Assembly: GCA_034687125.1 (NCBI GenBank)
Contig: JAQGBZ010000463.1
Coordinates: 1-44,843 of the forward strand
Source: Neelides folsomi
Lineage: Eukaryota > Arthropoda > Collembola > Neelipleona > Neelidae
Direction: 5' to 3'
DNA: 44,843 nucleotides
Part shown: positions 21,545-36,500 of the stretch, in pieces
How positions within the stretch are numbered: position 1 is the first letter of the stretch
Layout of the letters: each line of letters opens with the position of its first letter
The notes under the pieces: model-generated
Told to the model about the DNA's origin: nothing
Seen by the model: only the letters and a program-made list of their open reading frames with translations
Databases searched by the model: none
Translations under genes and position numbers: made by a program

Positions 21545-24500
21545 GTGAGTATTCTTTTTAAAATTTATATTTCTCATTTCGACTTTATTCATTTTACTGA
21601 TTCATTTTACTGGATCAATATAATTAATTACTAAATAAAATATACGAAATTAAAAATACTATAAATTACCATTTTAATTTTACGAAGAATTTCACCGTCG
21701 ATGAAATTCAATGGAAATAATATGTTAATTATTTTAAAAGTTAATGAGTTAAATTACAAGTACAGCGTAATGAGTATTTATCGTTTTGCCAATTTTATTA
21801 AACTCAACACATTAATTATTTCTAGGTATTCAAATTTAAAGTTAGAACCAACACGAGTAAAGTGATATTATTATAAAGTTTAGCATTTGATATCACATAT
21901 CTAATGTTCCTACATTCTTCTCCTTATTCAAATTGGGGTTGCAATTAAAATTGTTGAAAGGAAATCACGCCTTGGTCCGTCGCTTCCTATTTGTCTCGCC
22001 AGCTTTTTTATATCTCACATTCAGTGTCAGAGACGAAAAACTTTTTATTTTCTTTGCTTTCTTCAGCCAAACTCAACCGAGACTGTCTGAAAGCACGAAG
22101 AGGTTTTCGCAAATGATTTAAACATTTTGCCAAATCTATCTTATATCAACAATACAGCTTTTCCTTCTCCATGTATAATCTTAATCTACCAAAATATTTA
22201 TTTATTCTCACACAATAAGATTACTCTACAAAATTATTAAATATATCAAAAATGGAATTTGATATATCGAGATTGAGATTTCGCGTTGTAGGTATTAAGA
22301 TTGTAATCTTAAATATCTCAATTTCTTGCTGATTATTTTCTGCTCGACTAACTGACTGACTCAAGCAAAAGTTTTTCAATTTAAGAATCCGTAAAAGACG
22401 CATAATGCACTTATTATTCATGTGCAATAAAAAAGGGTGGATTTGGAGGGTTTAAGATTAAATTTATTGGAAAGAACAGATTGTCTCAAGGAGAGGAGTG
22501 GAATGATCTCACTCGAGGTCGGAGAGGTTCAAGAATAGAGACAGTGCGTTGCACTTGACTTCCTCTGCTCGAAATTCGCAACTTGGAATGTTGTTCGCCA
22601 ATTCCCACGGTTAGTTTTTTTCCAAATTGTCGTAAATCACTCACGACATTATCGTCGTCCCAAAAGGAAATTTGGTCAATTTGGGCAAAATGGACTCAAT
22701 TCGTTTTTACGATTACATGCACTCAATAATGCATTTTTAAAACTTTTCCAGTTTTCTTATTTTACAAGACCATTCATATACCAATAAATAATAATGTAAA
22801 CTTAATTGAGATTTCACATGTAATCTAAAGTAAATCTATACGCATTTACAATAGCCAATATATAGTAAATAAACCAATGTCTAATATTTGATATTTGGTT
22901 TTATTTTTATATTGTTTTTGATGTGGCTACCGTAACTATTAGTATATTTTTGCTAACTCCTTTTATGTTATGTTTCTAATAATTTTGAAGTGGCTTTGAC
23001 CATATGGGAAATTAAGTAGGAATAAGTATCATAATAACTATTTAAGAGCCATATGTTTATATTCTTATATCTTTATAGCACGCAGGGACTACTAACTAAA
23101 CATATACCTGTATTATGTAACTTAAAGTTAGTTTAAGTACATATAAATATTACTAGGTATGGGTATACATATATTATGTATATATCTCCCCAAAATTGGT
23201 CGAGAAATAGGAAATTGAAGATTTCATTCACCCCGAGAATATATCGTAAATGGAATTAGTTAATCATTTCCCTGTTTCCCTTCCCGTGTTGGTGAACTCG
23301 AGAAAGGCGGAGAAACGCGTTCTTTCCACTCACTCAATATCCTTCCTCGGTGGAGAGTGAGAGGAATTGAACTGTTCGTGTGCGATCAGAAAAAGTTCAA
23401 CTCTCAATATACAAGGTGAAAGACTGCAATTTATAATAAAACCAATAACTTATACTTGCTCAAACCTTCTAAGAACTAGGATTATAAAGTGTGCCAATTT
23501 GCCAAAGATTTTATCAAACAAGTTGAAAAATTCATTAGGTAGTTAACCCTTGTGCTCTCTTCGTGCTTTTACTCAACCAGAACATTCGTTGGAATTTTTC
23601 AACTTCATTCTGAATCTTTGCATTTATAAACCAGATTCTAATAAAACGTGAAACTTGAAACTTCGCAATACACTAAAATTGCACATTTGATAAATTAAAT
23701 ATTTAATTTTACAAAAGTGCCATTACCGGCTTGATCATATTCAAATTAAATGAAAATTAACATTAAACATTTTTAGGTAAATTCCATGTATAATTTATAG
23801 CATTTTAATTTATCAAGACCGATAAGTTAATTCAAATGCCTTTCCCTTAACTGATAATCCATGGCAGATATATGTTTGAGAATAAAAAGAAATTAGCACG
23901 TGCTTATCGACGATTTGTTCAAAGTCTAGAAAATAGCTATTATTATGTAGTTATATAATAATAATTGCCTAATGACGACAATTATATTGGTTCATGATTT
24001 TTCAAATGGTCTTGACTTCCTTGTCTTAAGGCAAATAACTACATACAAAATTGATGCATTGTAAATAATCGAATGTTTACTCAATTTCCATTTCAGACAT
24101 CTTTAAATTTTTCAGAAGCCAGGCAATTAGAAAATGAACTGTTAAATATTTGCTCTTATTTATAATGGAAGGTTATCTCCCTTTTGTATGTATTTATTTA
24201 CTCATGTGCATACAAATTAGAACGATAAAAATTATAAGTTTGATCCAAGTCGAGTGAAACGGTAATCCTATAGCACCAATATATTTAATACATTGGTGCT
24301 ATATGATTACTGTTTCACTCGACTTGGATCAAATTTATACTTCCTTTATTAACAACAATAATTTTAATAGTTCTTATAATTCTAGACTTTGGGCAAGTCA
24401 TTTCATATAATTTACATATTGGATAATATTTATGAGGCTTTTGGCACTCAAATGCCGACACAAGTCAATGAGTGAATGAAGCTCTCAGTTACGTTCATTT

Positions 24501-27500
24501 CTTGCGAGTAGGAGTATTCTGGAGTATATAAGGGCCATGACTCTCTCCTGAGTCATTGAAAAGCTTGTTCATGTGCCAAACTGTTCTTGTAGACTTCCTC
24601 TTCAAATAATGTGATCATGGACAGATTACTCTTTGACGTCTTTGGGGATAAAGTTCTTAACTGCTTCTGAGGACCTTTAAAACTCCTTTTGAATATAAAC
24701 TTCAAATTATGTGTAACTTTATATATTGTGAAAGTGGGTGAAAAGAATTGATTGCTTTATTTATCTTCCAAAGTGTCGAATGAACTATAGCCTTCAATTT
24801 ATTCCTTTCAACCCATTGAATACTACACGAACACGCCATTAAGAATCATTATAAGTTATAACAGATTATAGCTATACTTTTACTTTAACTATACTTTACA
24901 CACAATAATATACATATTATATTAAAAGTGTCCCATTTGTTTAAATCTTTAAACAAGAAGTAATTTAATGCTGTTTTATGAATAATACTTCCTCTTAATA
25001 TGGTTCACCTTTTTTATATAGAATATATTTAATATATGTATGGTACTGATAAGATAAATTAACTATTTTATTTATGAGGTGTTTGAGTTGCATCTGATGT
25101 TTGCATTTATGTAATTTTGTAAAAAACCGTTTAATATTTTATGAAGAAAGCCCTTCGGGGTTCCAATTATATTTATTTTTCTTATTGTGGTTGAAGGAAG
25201 GATGTTGGTTATCTTGCTGATGAATAATCAAGTGACTCCTTTGGCGTTGACGAACCCATGAAGAAATCTTTTGTTATTAAACTCAATTTTATGTTCAACA
25301 TTCGAACAATACTTGTGTTGAAGAAAGTGACAGTGTTTTGTAAGTTATGGAAAAGAAACCATTTTCAAGTATCCGGAATATCAATAACAATTTGAGTAGT
25401 TTAAAAAATAAGAATTCAGATAAAAAGACAGTTAGATTTTTGGAAGATATTCGGACATTTTCACCTACTGAGAAGATCCCTTCATTTTTCGATCAATTGT
25501 AAGATTTACATTTTTCTTATTCCATTGTATTCTTAGTTAAACTTTATAGATCTTTTCTTGGGTTTTTAGTTAAAGTGTAGAAAATAACAATTTAATTTAA
25601 GTATGCGTTTGTTTTTAAGGTCTACTGAAACTAACAATAATAATAAGTAGACTAGCAACATTGCAATTTTTGTTTGGCATTTGTTTAAAAGCCTTTTGGC
25701 TTTACAAATGCAAAAATTATATTATTTAGAATTGGGTTTATTAAACTTATTAAATTGACAGAATTAATCATCAATTTATCAAGTATAATGAAATAATGAT
25801 TAATGAATTAGGTAATGAATTAGGTAATGAATAATGCTTGGAATTGTTTACATACATTTCATGAGAATTATTTATCATTAAGTAAAGACTGGAAATTAGT
25901 GTTTAAATAATTTGTTCAAATCAAGAGTTGAAGGTTAATTAAAATGGAGAAATTAACAAACACATGAATTCTTCTTAGACTTTTAACACTTATATCATTG
26001 TCTTACAATGAGAATGAATGTTTGCATTGTTTATTGGATCTGAAAATTATCAGACAAAAATTGCATGTTAAGTTCGGAGTGAAACCTTTTTATTGCCATC
26101 CCGAGTAGAATGAAAGGGTTTTGTCATGTCATGGAGAGTTTGCAGGTTGGAGGTTGTGGGAAACTTTCGCCCCGTTTTCTATATAAATTTTCATCAAAAT
26201 CTTCATCCCTTTCTAACAAACTTTCCCAGCTCAGGGTCGAATCTCATGCTGAGACTCAAATGAGTGTTTATGCTCATGTCTCCCCTTCACTTACAAACTC
26301 AATTTCAATTAACTTTTAGAACCCATATAAAATTTTCTTTTAATAATTATAGAAAATCCCAAGCTTAATTACAAAGTTTCTCATCTGAACTAAATAACTT
26401 GTAAATGATAGGAAAATGACAAATAATTGATATATGTTAAGGCTAACTATACTCTATTCCATTTGAGAAGATTATTGAGAATTGAACCGTGTTACTTGAC
26501 AAGTCATTAGAAATTCAAATAAACCGATATTATTTCCTGTAGAAATTATTTGCGGGTGACGTGACATTCGATTGCCCGGTCAAGTAACATGATTCAATTC
26601 TCAATAATCTTCTCAAATGGAATAGAGTATAAGCATATATCAATTAGGTAGTCTCATGGAATAATTCACAATGATATATTCACACTATTTCCATTTCACC
26701 AGAAAGCTTAAAATGATAAAAGGCCACAATGTGAAAGGTGAAGCGAAAAAGTTTTCTGGTTCTATCACTCGCATTGGTATAATAATTTTGATTCATCGAA
26801 TTCTTTGAAAACTTTGTGATTTAATCAAAAAGTACGATTACTCGTATATTTGTAATTCAATACCTGATTTCTTATTCATACTCGGGTTTTGAATCTTCCG
26901 AGTATAAAAGAATCATGGATGAAGTAATATAAAATTTTTGGTGATTATGATTATGCTTTTACTTTATACATTATTAAATTTTGCGTCATATGTAGATTCT
27001 AAGAAATTCTAATCGCGTTTCACTGTTCAATTATTAAATGAGGAGTGGAAATTAATAAAGATAATATTAATCAAACATTTCCACATCTATGCTTTTATTA
27101 TCTTAAACTAGAAAGCCGGAAAAGGTAATCCTTAATTCCGAATTAATTAGCGGCTTTCATTAATGGGAATAAAGCCTTTAAACTTATCGCCTTTAAACTT
27201 ATCTCCTTTAAGTAATATATCAACTGCTTATATCAAGACCCAGCATTCTTTTTCTCAAGTATCTATATAAGTATTTGAATCTTAATACATTGTATAAATT
27301 TGTTTCAATCTTTTTTATTAACATTAACATGTTATATAAAATTTATTATCATTGAATGAGTTTATCCAATGAGGGATTTTATCTTAAGGAGCAGTCAAAA
27401 GTTTTGTTATTAACTGATGAAGGGTCATAGATAGTCACGGTAATTGTAATGTAAGGAATTAGGATCGATTTGGTCTCTTGTTCCATGGATGCATTGGGTG

Positions 27501-30500
27501 CAATGCATTAGTGAACCTGCGCATCCCCGACAACTCCGAGTTCACCCGAGGGAGACCGACGGCCCTCCATTGCCGGGCAGACTTCTTTCCCGGGCGCACT
27601 CTTTTCCTCTCTCCTCCATAAAACTCATTAAACAATTTTTTCTCTCCCCCCAAAACCTTTCGTTTTTATTGAATGGAGGAAGTTTTTTTGAGGAAAGCGA
27701 AGACGAATCCTCCATCAAAGGTGGATCCAAACTTTGAAGAGTTGAAAGTGAAGGGAGAAACATTCATTTAGTTCTCTCTTTCAATGGGAGGGAGTTTCTG
27801 GTTTAAATTGGACTACTGCTCTTAAAACATCACCTGGAAATCTTCTCAATTTCATTTGCTGGTTAGCATTTTCATTATTTATTTAGAAATTGGATAAATA
27901 ACCCGCATGTGAGTTCTTTTGAAACGAGAACTATTTTATCATAATTTTACATATAAGATAAATAATATGGAGTTTTGCAAAAGTTAATTTAACTACTTAT
28001 TTTTGGAACCATTTTCATTTACAAATGTTTATTAAATACAGATAGGTGTATTTAGATCTGTAGATAGAGGAATAAATTATGTAAACTATCAATTGAATGT
28101 AAAAGAAATGTTTGCGAAAAATATTTATAGTCATACTTTGGTTGTAATTCATAAATTAAGTAATCTGGGCTAATTGTTATTTATGAATAAATTATTATTC
28201 ATAAGTATAAAATACATACTCTGTAAATTTATGTATTTACATCTGTATATCTGGTTTATTATTTATCTTTACAATTTATTCCATTTTAAATAATGTCAGG
28301 AGGGAATAAGAATAAATATAACATATAGATTATTATTTTGTGAATATCAGGATTAATATCAGGATTAAAATTAACATGAATTTGGATCGAACTTGTAATT
28401 TGTATTACAAAAGGGAAATTGGATTTAAATTATATTAGCTATATGAGGATTGTGGAGTCTGTCAATTAAAGAGTTTGTAAAGATCGGATCTAGTGGGTGT
28501 AATTACAACATTATTGTATTGGTGGGTGGCAACTTCTCCTTCCAACCAACTCTTCTTCCATTCCACTCTCTTCCCCGTCCAATTAGTTTCTCTTGTGGAG
28601 TGGATGAGACAACAACACTTTTTCATCACTTTTCAATTCTCCATTTACCTCCTCTTTTAAACACCACGCTCATCTCCCATTGAAATCCAGGTGATAATTA
28701 AAATTTAATATTAAAGGACAATTAAGGGTCTACAAATACTATTTAACCCAATATTGACTTCTTCATTAAACTTCTTCATCATCAGGGTCTTAAACTTTAC
28801 ATATAAACTTTAGCAAAATATCTGTAAGTTTTTTTAGGTTGAGGTTTCATCCTTAGTTTTTAATTATCTGTTTATTGGCAGTTTAATGATAATAATATCC
28901 TTTATATGATTCCTTTACTATTGAACAAGTGAGCTATAAAAAGTAAATGTTTATTATTTATATATGAATTTGGGAATACTTAGTATCCTCAATTAAGTAT
29001 ATTTATATTACTTATATGGTTGTATTAGTACATAAAACTAACTTTGACCTTCGTTCATTCGTAAAAAGAAATATTTGTTTGGGGTTCTGTTAAAGCTTTC
29101 TATACGGTCACCTTTCTTCACTGTAGATTCTGTTGGAAGGAATGTGAATTCCGTGATAAGAGGAATGTAGTCAAATAAATGAAGATTGGTTTTCTTTTCT
29201 GAATATTAAGTTTAGACGCAGCAAGGTGAGGTTCTTTTTTATCAAACTAACTTTTAGGGTTAGCTTTTGAGGCCAAAATATTGAACTCCAATCAAGGTTA
29301 TTTAAAAAATGTTTATGAATATCAAAAAATACAATTTTGAGGATTATGAATTTACATGCATTTTCTTTATTACTAATAATTCCATCCATAATTCCTATTA
29401 TATATGGTAATCTCGCTAATTTCCAACTATGAAATTAAGTCACGATTACTTCTTTGTTCTTTCAACTATAGCAGTATTTAAACTATATTTGTTACTTTGA
29501 AATTATAAAATTGGAATTAATGAATTTAAATTTAATTGTTAGTTAGAGTTAACCTTTATCTATATTTTATTTTTAGCTTTTAATTTCATTCCTTTACATA
29601 TAAATGGTAATTGGAGAATTAAGAATGAACCGCTTTTACCTGATGGTTTAACTTATGTCGTATCACTAATTAACTAAAGTTTACTAAAGCCTTAGTTCAA
29701 AGAGGAATAAAAGAATCCACTGTGTAACATAGGTAGAACGAATTATAAAGATATATGACATGTGTTGTGCTTGCAGCTGGCTTTTCTCTTCCGACTTATA
29801 TTGCTGCACTGGTCCTGTCTTCCTTCTCTGTGCCCTACTGTGTTAGATTTAGGGAATCGATCCAAATTCGATTCCTCAGAATCAAAGTTATGGGGAGACG
29901 ACACTTTACCCTTCTTTTGTACCACTTAGACAAATACATATATCATCCATGATATCATACAAGGAAAATACCATTAATTCAAATACTGTATTGAACCGAT
30001 TTTTATCCCCGGGCTTAAATTAAAAATCAGAGGTTTGACCAGGGGCTATACTTCGGGCAGGGGCTAATAATTGGTCACCTCAAAAAATGTTGGAAAAATA
30101 ATTAAATATTTAGAATAATTTGTATTAAAATAATGCATTTTTATATATTTTTGCATCGTCAATATTATCATAGTTTTATAGTTTTAAAAGTAGAAGAATA
30201 GTGATGAAAATAAGTCCATTATACACTCAAACAAATCCTAAAAATGAAAAAGTTTAAAGTTTTGCAAATCTTCTCTAAATAAATATTTGTCTCTTTATAG
30301 TCAGCGTTTTGTAACACGGGTGCCCATTCAATGTTTAACAAAATGTGTTTTTAATATATCTAAGGGGGCTATAATTAGGGCAGGGCTATATTTCGGGCAG
30401 GGGATAAAAATCGGTTCAATATGGTAGATAGAATTCCATTAGGAGATAAATCAATTTGGAAATTATAGCATTATTAAGCTATTACTCAAACATTTGATTT

Positions 30501-33500
30501 TCATATAAAACGGCAAATAAAAGTTTATTACTTTAATATAATATATATGGATATTATCTAACCTACAACCTAACCAAATTTTATAAAGCTATATCGTAAA
30601 AATGAAATTTAGTCATTATAGTTGGTTTGAGACAATTTTCTTTTAGGAATATTTTAATGACGAACTTGATAGCTTTGTACTTATAGCGGTTTGAGTGTTT
30701 AAAGCTGAGGATTTGTTGAAGGATAGTTAATTCCATATGCGTCAATACTCGTTTTTGGAATTTGACTCTTCATGAGTTTGCGGAGTCTGATCATTGTCAT
30801 TATAATGGATCTTGTTATTTCTGGTTGAAGAGATTTTATATCTTCTATTCACATTCTTCCTCCTGCTTCATTCCTGTCGGCTCCTCCTTTTATTACTAAA
30901 TTATGGAAATTTCCGTTGGCAAATGATGAGGAAAATCTGAGAGGAGTTTTTGACTCTTTTCATTATTCAACAATTTCTTATTGGATTTCCAACTTTTATT
31001 ATAGAAAATGAGTTTAAGCGATATACCATACATATACAAATAAAATATATGATATATTTATTAACCTATTATTTTTATAACATGAATGGATGTAATTTTG
31101 AATTTATTGTATGATTTGTATGGAAGTTATAAAAATGATTAGGAGGTTCATTTAAGATTAAGATTCATTTCTTGGTTTCCGGTTTGATAGGAATAAGGTT
31201 CTTTTATAAATAGCTAGTGACGGTTCAACGTCTGAGTCAGAGATACATTTGGTGGTAATGATATACGTACTACACGTGTATTTTGAACGTGGATAACAAA
31301 CATATTTGCAGACGCGTAAGTTGGAACAGAATGGTGTTTTAGTCAAAATAAAAGGGAAGAGAATCAACTCCTTTCATTCATTCGTATTTAGTGTGTGATG
31401 CTATTAAAAGATATGGGAATTCGATGAATTCGAGGAAGATCTTTCTAAATTGCTTGGTTTGCTTCTTTGATTCCCGAGTAATTAGGACTCAAGGAGAAAG
31501 AGGAAAGTTATGGACTTTTAATCCTAATTCGAAAACATTCTTATACTTTTAACTTACAGTATAATACATACGTTTATTTGTATAGGTAGGTTACTTTTAA
31601 CTGACATTTTGTATGGGTATATTTAAACAGTAAGTGTACTTATACAAAGTAACCAAATACTTTATATACACAATAAATGGGATCCAAAATACTTTATTGC
31701 TACAGATAAGTGTAGTTTGATCCTTTGATCGAAAAAATAAAAACCCATAAAAATATTGATCGAAAATTTTCGGATAATCATAAATGTAAAGTAGGAAATA
31801 ATTTGGATTTTGAAAACGATGTGTAATCGTTTTCCGATTTATATTACTATAATATTGTAGACCTTTTTTGAATCGATAAACGAACTTAACTATACAACTA
31901 TAGTACGAGTATACAATATAAATATAATGTACACATATAATACGATTATACTACTAATATGTCGAGTATTGTAAAGATATATTTGTAGAAATAAGCTAAG
32001 GCCTAACATAGTTAATTATGTAGTATAAGAAGTAAAAGCATACTAATATGTAGAATATGTATGTTGTAAATATAATACACTCCCTTTGTATGATATTCTT
32101 GGCAATGTTTCGTATTTTTTGCGATGCGATTTGAAAAGTATTTTTTTAAGAAACGGAAATGGAAAACGCAGGCCGACTTTATAAAGATAAATGCGAAAGC
32201 GAAGTATCTCATAATTTTCCATTCTTTTCACCATTAACTTTCTCTTATTTTCTTTATAAAATTACATTACGTTGGATTTTATTATAAAAGATGGAACAAA
32301 GTAGCAGCGGTGCTATTTAAATATAATTTAAAATTATATAATTTAATTGTTTTAATATCCTTTTAGACCTTGGGTAATGGAGCGACCGCCAGTTGACGAA
32401 GAGGCTCCAAAGGACCCTGGAGCCCTCCAGATGCACCAAAATTTCTCCGAAAAAGACTTTGAAGGTGAAGTCCAATGAATTTGTATATTTTCATTTTCCA
32501 GCTCTCATTTAATTCAGGATGTTTTTCATTCAATGCAATGTAAAGAAAAGAGAAGAACATGATTCTATTTAATACAACTTCAACTCTGATGTTATTGTTA
32601 GCCGAGAGAGAAATTTATATAAACATCAATTTGAAAACTCACCATCAACGTCATTCCCAGTCCCCATTTCTTCTATTAGAATAAGAACTCAATTTAATGT
32701 TAGTTAATATAATAAACTCATATATATTCACATATGGATTTTTAATAGTCAAACTTAATTGATGAAACAACGCTAGATAAGCTATAGATATTATGTAATA
32801 CATTATCTATTAAATGTTAACAGTCATTAAAATTTACTTTTTAATGATCTAGATATTTATATATATTTATAAATGCATAATCAGATTTATTCTTCAATTT
32901 AAATGCACAAATTGCAATTATTATATAAATGTTAATCTTAAGGATCATTATGATTTTGGCATTGACTAAAGATAAGATTTGATGATGACATGGTTTTTCC
33001 TTTTTTTATTATTAAGGATTATATTTATCATCATGTGTTTTATGAACTCGTGCAAGGGTTGAAAAGATTATATAAAATTATATTATATAAAATGTCATTT
33101 GGATTTTATTTACGAATAATCAATTTCTATTCAAGAAGGAAAAACCATTTTGAGTGTTATAGAAAAAGTCATTTAACTGGACTACTAATATTTATTTAAC
33201 TGATGGAACACTTTTCAATATAAAGTGAGTTCAAGAGTTTACTCTCACAGTTTACATTCATTTGGTATTTATAAATATGTATATATTTATAAATACCTAA
33301 TCGAGCATATATATGCTCGATCTTAAAAGGTCATTTCATATTACGGATTAATTATTACGTAGATAAATATAAACATGTTAAACAGCCATACTTAATTAGT
33401 AAAGCAAATGTCTCTGACATTTGACTGATATCTACTCCATATCTCAAATATGTTAATCGTTACTAAACTCACTAAATAGATTATCAATTATTTTGAATAG

Positions 33501-36500
33501 AAAAAGATAAATTGGTGGAACAAGTTGTAATGTCGTAATGTGTAATCTGACAAATATTTAAGCTTATAATTATTTAACTTCTAAATTTGGCTAAATCTGG
33601 TTAAAGGATTATTAACCTTAATACAACCGACCTTCTTGTTCAAAAGCAGTTTTTGAATTTATACACATAAGTAGATTAATCTAACCTGACCTAATGACTA
33701 GGTTATGTTATAATATAGGTATTTATTATAACATCATATTGTAAGTAGATTATAAAGTGATTCAGTATTTACCAAAAAATTAACTTTTGATTAATTTGTT
33801 GGAACACCTGAACCACCCGGTACATGATACTACATATAAAGGATGATACATAATAATTCAAGATAAGATTAATTTAAACTAAACTCGCTAAATTTAGTTA
33901 AATTTCTCTTTAAATCATGAACAGAAGATGAGCAGATTTCATTTTGTTTATTATGTCAGTTGTAAGATAAAGCAGCGGCGCTTTTGTACTTTAAATTTAA
34001 TATTTATTGTTTGAATACACCTTCAATTATAAAGCTAAATAAGAAATAATAGGAAATAGGATAGGAATAATAAATAAAGAGACTCTTGATCTTTTTGAAC
34101 CTTTGACATTTGTCACTCCGTTAGGAATACTTTGAATATTGTTCAATGGTTGATAAAACTCTTATTTGAAAATGACGTTGAGAAAAGGACCCAAAATCGA
34201 TAAGAGCATAAATATAGATTATAAAGTTATAGCACAAGAGAATCCGTAACAAGCCAAATCTACAAACTTGGTCTTTACAACCATTTTGACCTTTTCGGCT
34301 TTTCATGTGTCTAATTGGTTACTTAACATACTTATTTTCTAATTATTTTACATGACTCGCAAATGTCGGAAATTATATGCAAATTGGTTAATAATGGGTC
34401 AGAGCCGAATACAAATCAAATAATAGTTATGATCTTGAATACAATCATTTTCCCCCAACATTGTTAATAATTAAAATCTTTGAAAATTTATCAGTATTTA
34501 ATTAATTTGTTTTAAATTTTCCTATTTATCTTTACAACCCCCACACGTTGCATAATTATCAACTCGTTTAATGTGTTGATCAAATACAAATACAATGATG
34601 GCTATTAAATTGTCTTTGTAATTAATGATACAATTTAGGTCGAAATCTATTATTATCATAATTATACAAATATCATTTATTACACTTGAAAGGACAAGAT
34701 AGAAAAATTTGCTTTGCATGTCCAGCTTTTTGAACTGCCGATATTCATTTTTGATGAAAAATTGTTTTATTACAGGCAAAGTTATCTTAACGTTATCTTT
34801 TCTCTAAATCGGTCAAAGGCATCTATAAAGTTTTTTTCCATTTCCTCTTCCTCATTGAACACACGTAATCCAAATAAAATAATAAAATTAGAAAACAATG
34901 TATGCATTATATGCATAATAAAAGGATTATTCTAATGTAGCGAATCTATGTATCGGCAAAAGTTCTCTTAAAAGAGTGCCATTGATAATTCATTAAATGC
35001 GAAACAACTTTCATTAACTCGTGTTAAGATTAGGAGCGTGTAAGTAATAAAAGTCAAGTTTCCATCATCAGCTCATTCATAAGATTTAAAATTGTTATCT
35101 GTCAGTGTCACTCTTTAAAACTTTAATTGCTTTAGATGCTTCATATTTTAAATATAGAAATATTGATAAGAATGAACTAAATCGAACCATGTGTACATAA
35201 TACATTATGTAGAAGTAGATAATAGATCTATACGATATGATATATATGTATTTAGTACATAGAAAATATCTTTAGTATTTATATACTAAACATGTAATAT
35301 ATAAATGTACATATATGTAATATGTCTTTCAAGTCATGTTGTGTAAAAGCGTAAATGAAGGGTTCTTGCATGATCCGAACTATTTGAACTTCATTTTGAC
35401 AGATTGACATAATACGCGTTCATTGAGAAAGAGCGAGAACATGAGTAGAGTAAATGTAATGATAAGTTATGCAAGACATGAGCTCAACTATGTACATTAC
35501 TTTTAACATTATTTGGACCAGACTGGCGAACTGGCGGCTGGACCCACTCCACATCTACGTGTGTAATTACTAATTACAGATATATTGGGGGAAAATGTGG
35601 GGAATTACTTTTTTCCAACTAATGAACTTAAGTGATTATTCGCTTTCCTCTTGATCCAATTTTACAATGTTTCAATACATACACAATACAGATACATACA
35701 GATACAGATATATGTATGTGCTATATATGGGTAAATATCAGTTCTAAAGTACTAACTAACCATAAGTACAATTACATTGAGTAAGCACTACACAATTAAA
35801 TATGTTACTATAATAGTACTCGTACACATGACAGAATATGTACTCGTACTTGTATACATAAATGTATTACATACAGTTTCTCAATTATAAATTCACTGAT
35901 TAAATTATATGAATTATATGAGTAAAACTGGGTGAACTTATAGAGTTAAACTTGCGTAATATAAATCTTTTTTAACTTTTTATTACAACCTCTGGGAAGT
36001 AAAATTAATAAAAGAAGGGGCATTAGGGAAAGGAAGGTTCGTTTAACGGGAGGAAAATACCCTAAAATTAATGAATTTGGATTCGAGTCACCTTCAAAGC
36101 TGATCCGTGACTGGTGGTTTATTCTTCTCCCTACCTCCTCCGTAACTCCTTCTCTTTCATTATCTTAATGATCAGTCGTTATTAACTGTTCGGTCAATAC
36201 CATTGATATTACTACTGCATATTATATACTTAAATTTAGGTATTTGTTATATTTCATATATTTTCATATTATGCATTGATCATTTGCTCAAACTAATGGT
36301 TTTCATTATGGGAAAAATGTTCATTTGTTTTATCACATCTCGTTTGAGTTTACTTTGGTCGGGAGCACTTTCACTCAAGTCATTAGCTTAAGCTTTGTCC
36401 AGTCAGTTAGTTTTTAGATGAACTAATTGGAACAAAATGAAAATGTGCGTGATCACAATTTTCAATAAATAGAATAAATACATATCTGATCGACTATTTA

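Larger units (their letters stand above)
21545..32366. other. Long 5' intron(s) of the SLC4 gene
   Basis: Apart from exon B and its promoter, I find no exon here. It holds the hairpin at 24234, the fold-back at 26425, the MITE at 29991 and a GC-rich segment at about 27480-27760, which has an 8-bp hairpin ATGCATTG/CAATGCAT (27489-27508) at its left edge. A second TATA-like TATATAAA (26180) precedes no coding exon I can see. The size and content suggest enhancers, but nothing specific can be named. Confidence 0.4.

Noticed and set aside
24234..24338. Canonical microRNA precursor
   Set aside because: A 47-bp almost mismatch-free stem with an 11-nt loop is longer and more perfect than usual animal pre-miRNAs; kept as a hairpin of unknown type.
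27459..27763. Overlapping frames on both strands near 27.5-27.8 kb
   Set aside because: Mutually overlapping, GC-rich, no motif; treated as a possible regulatory segment of the long intron.
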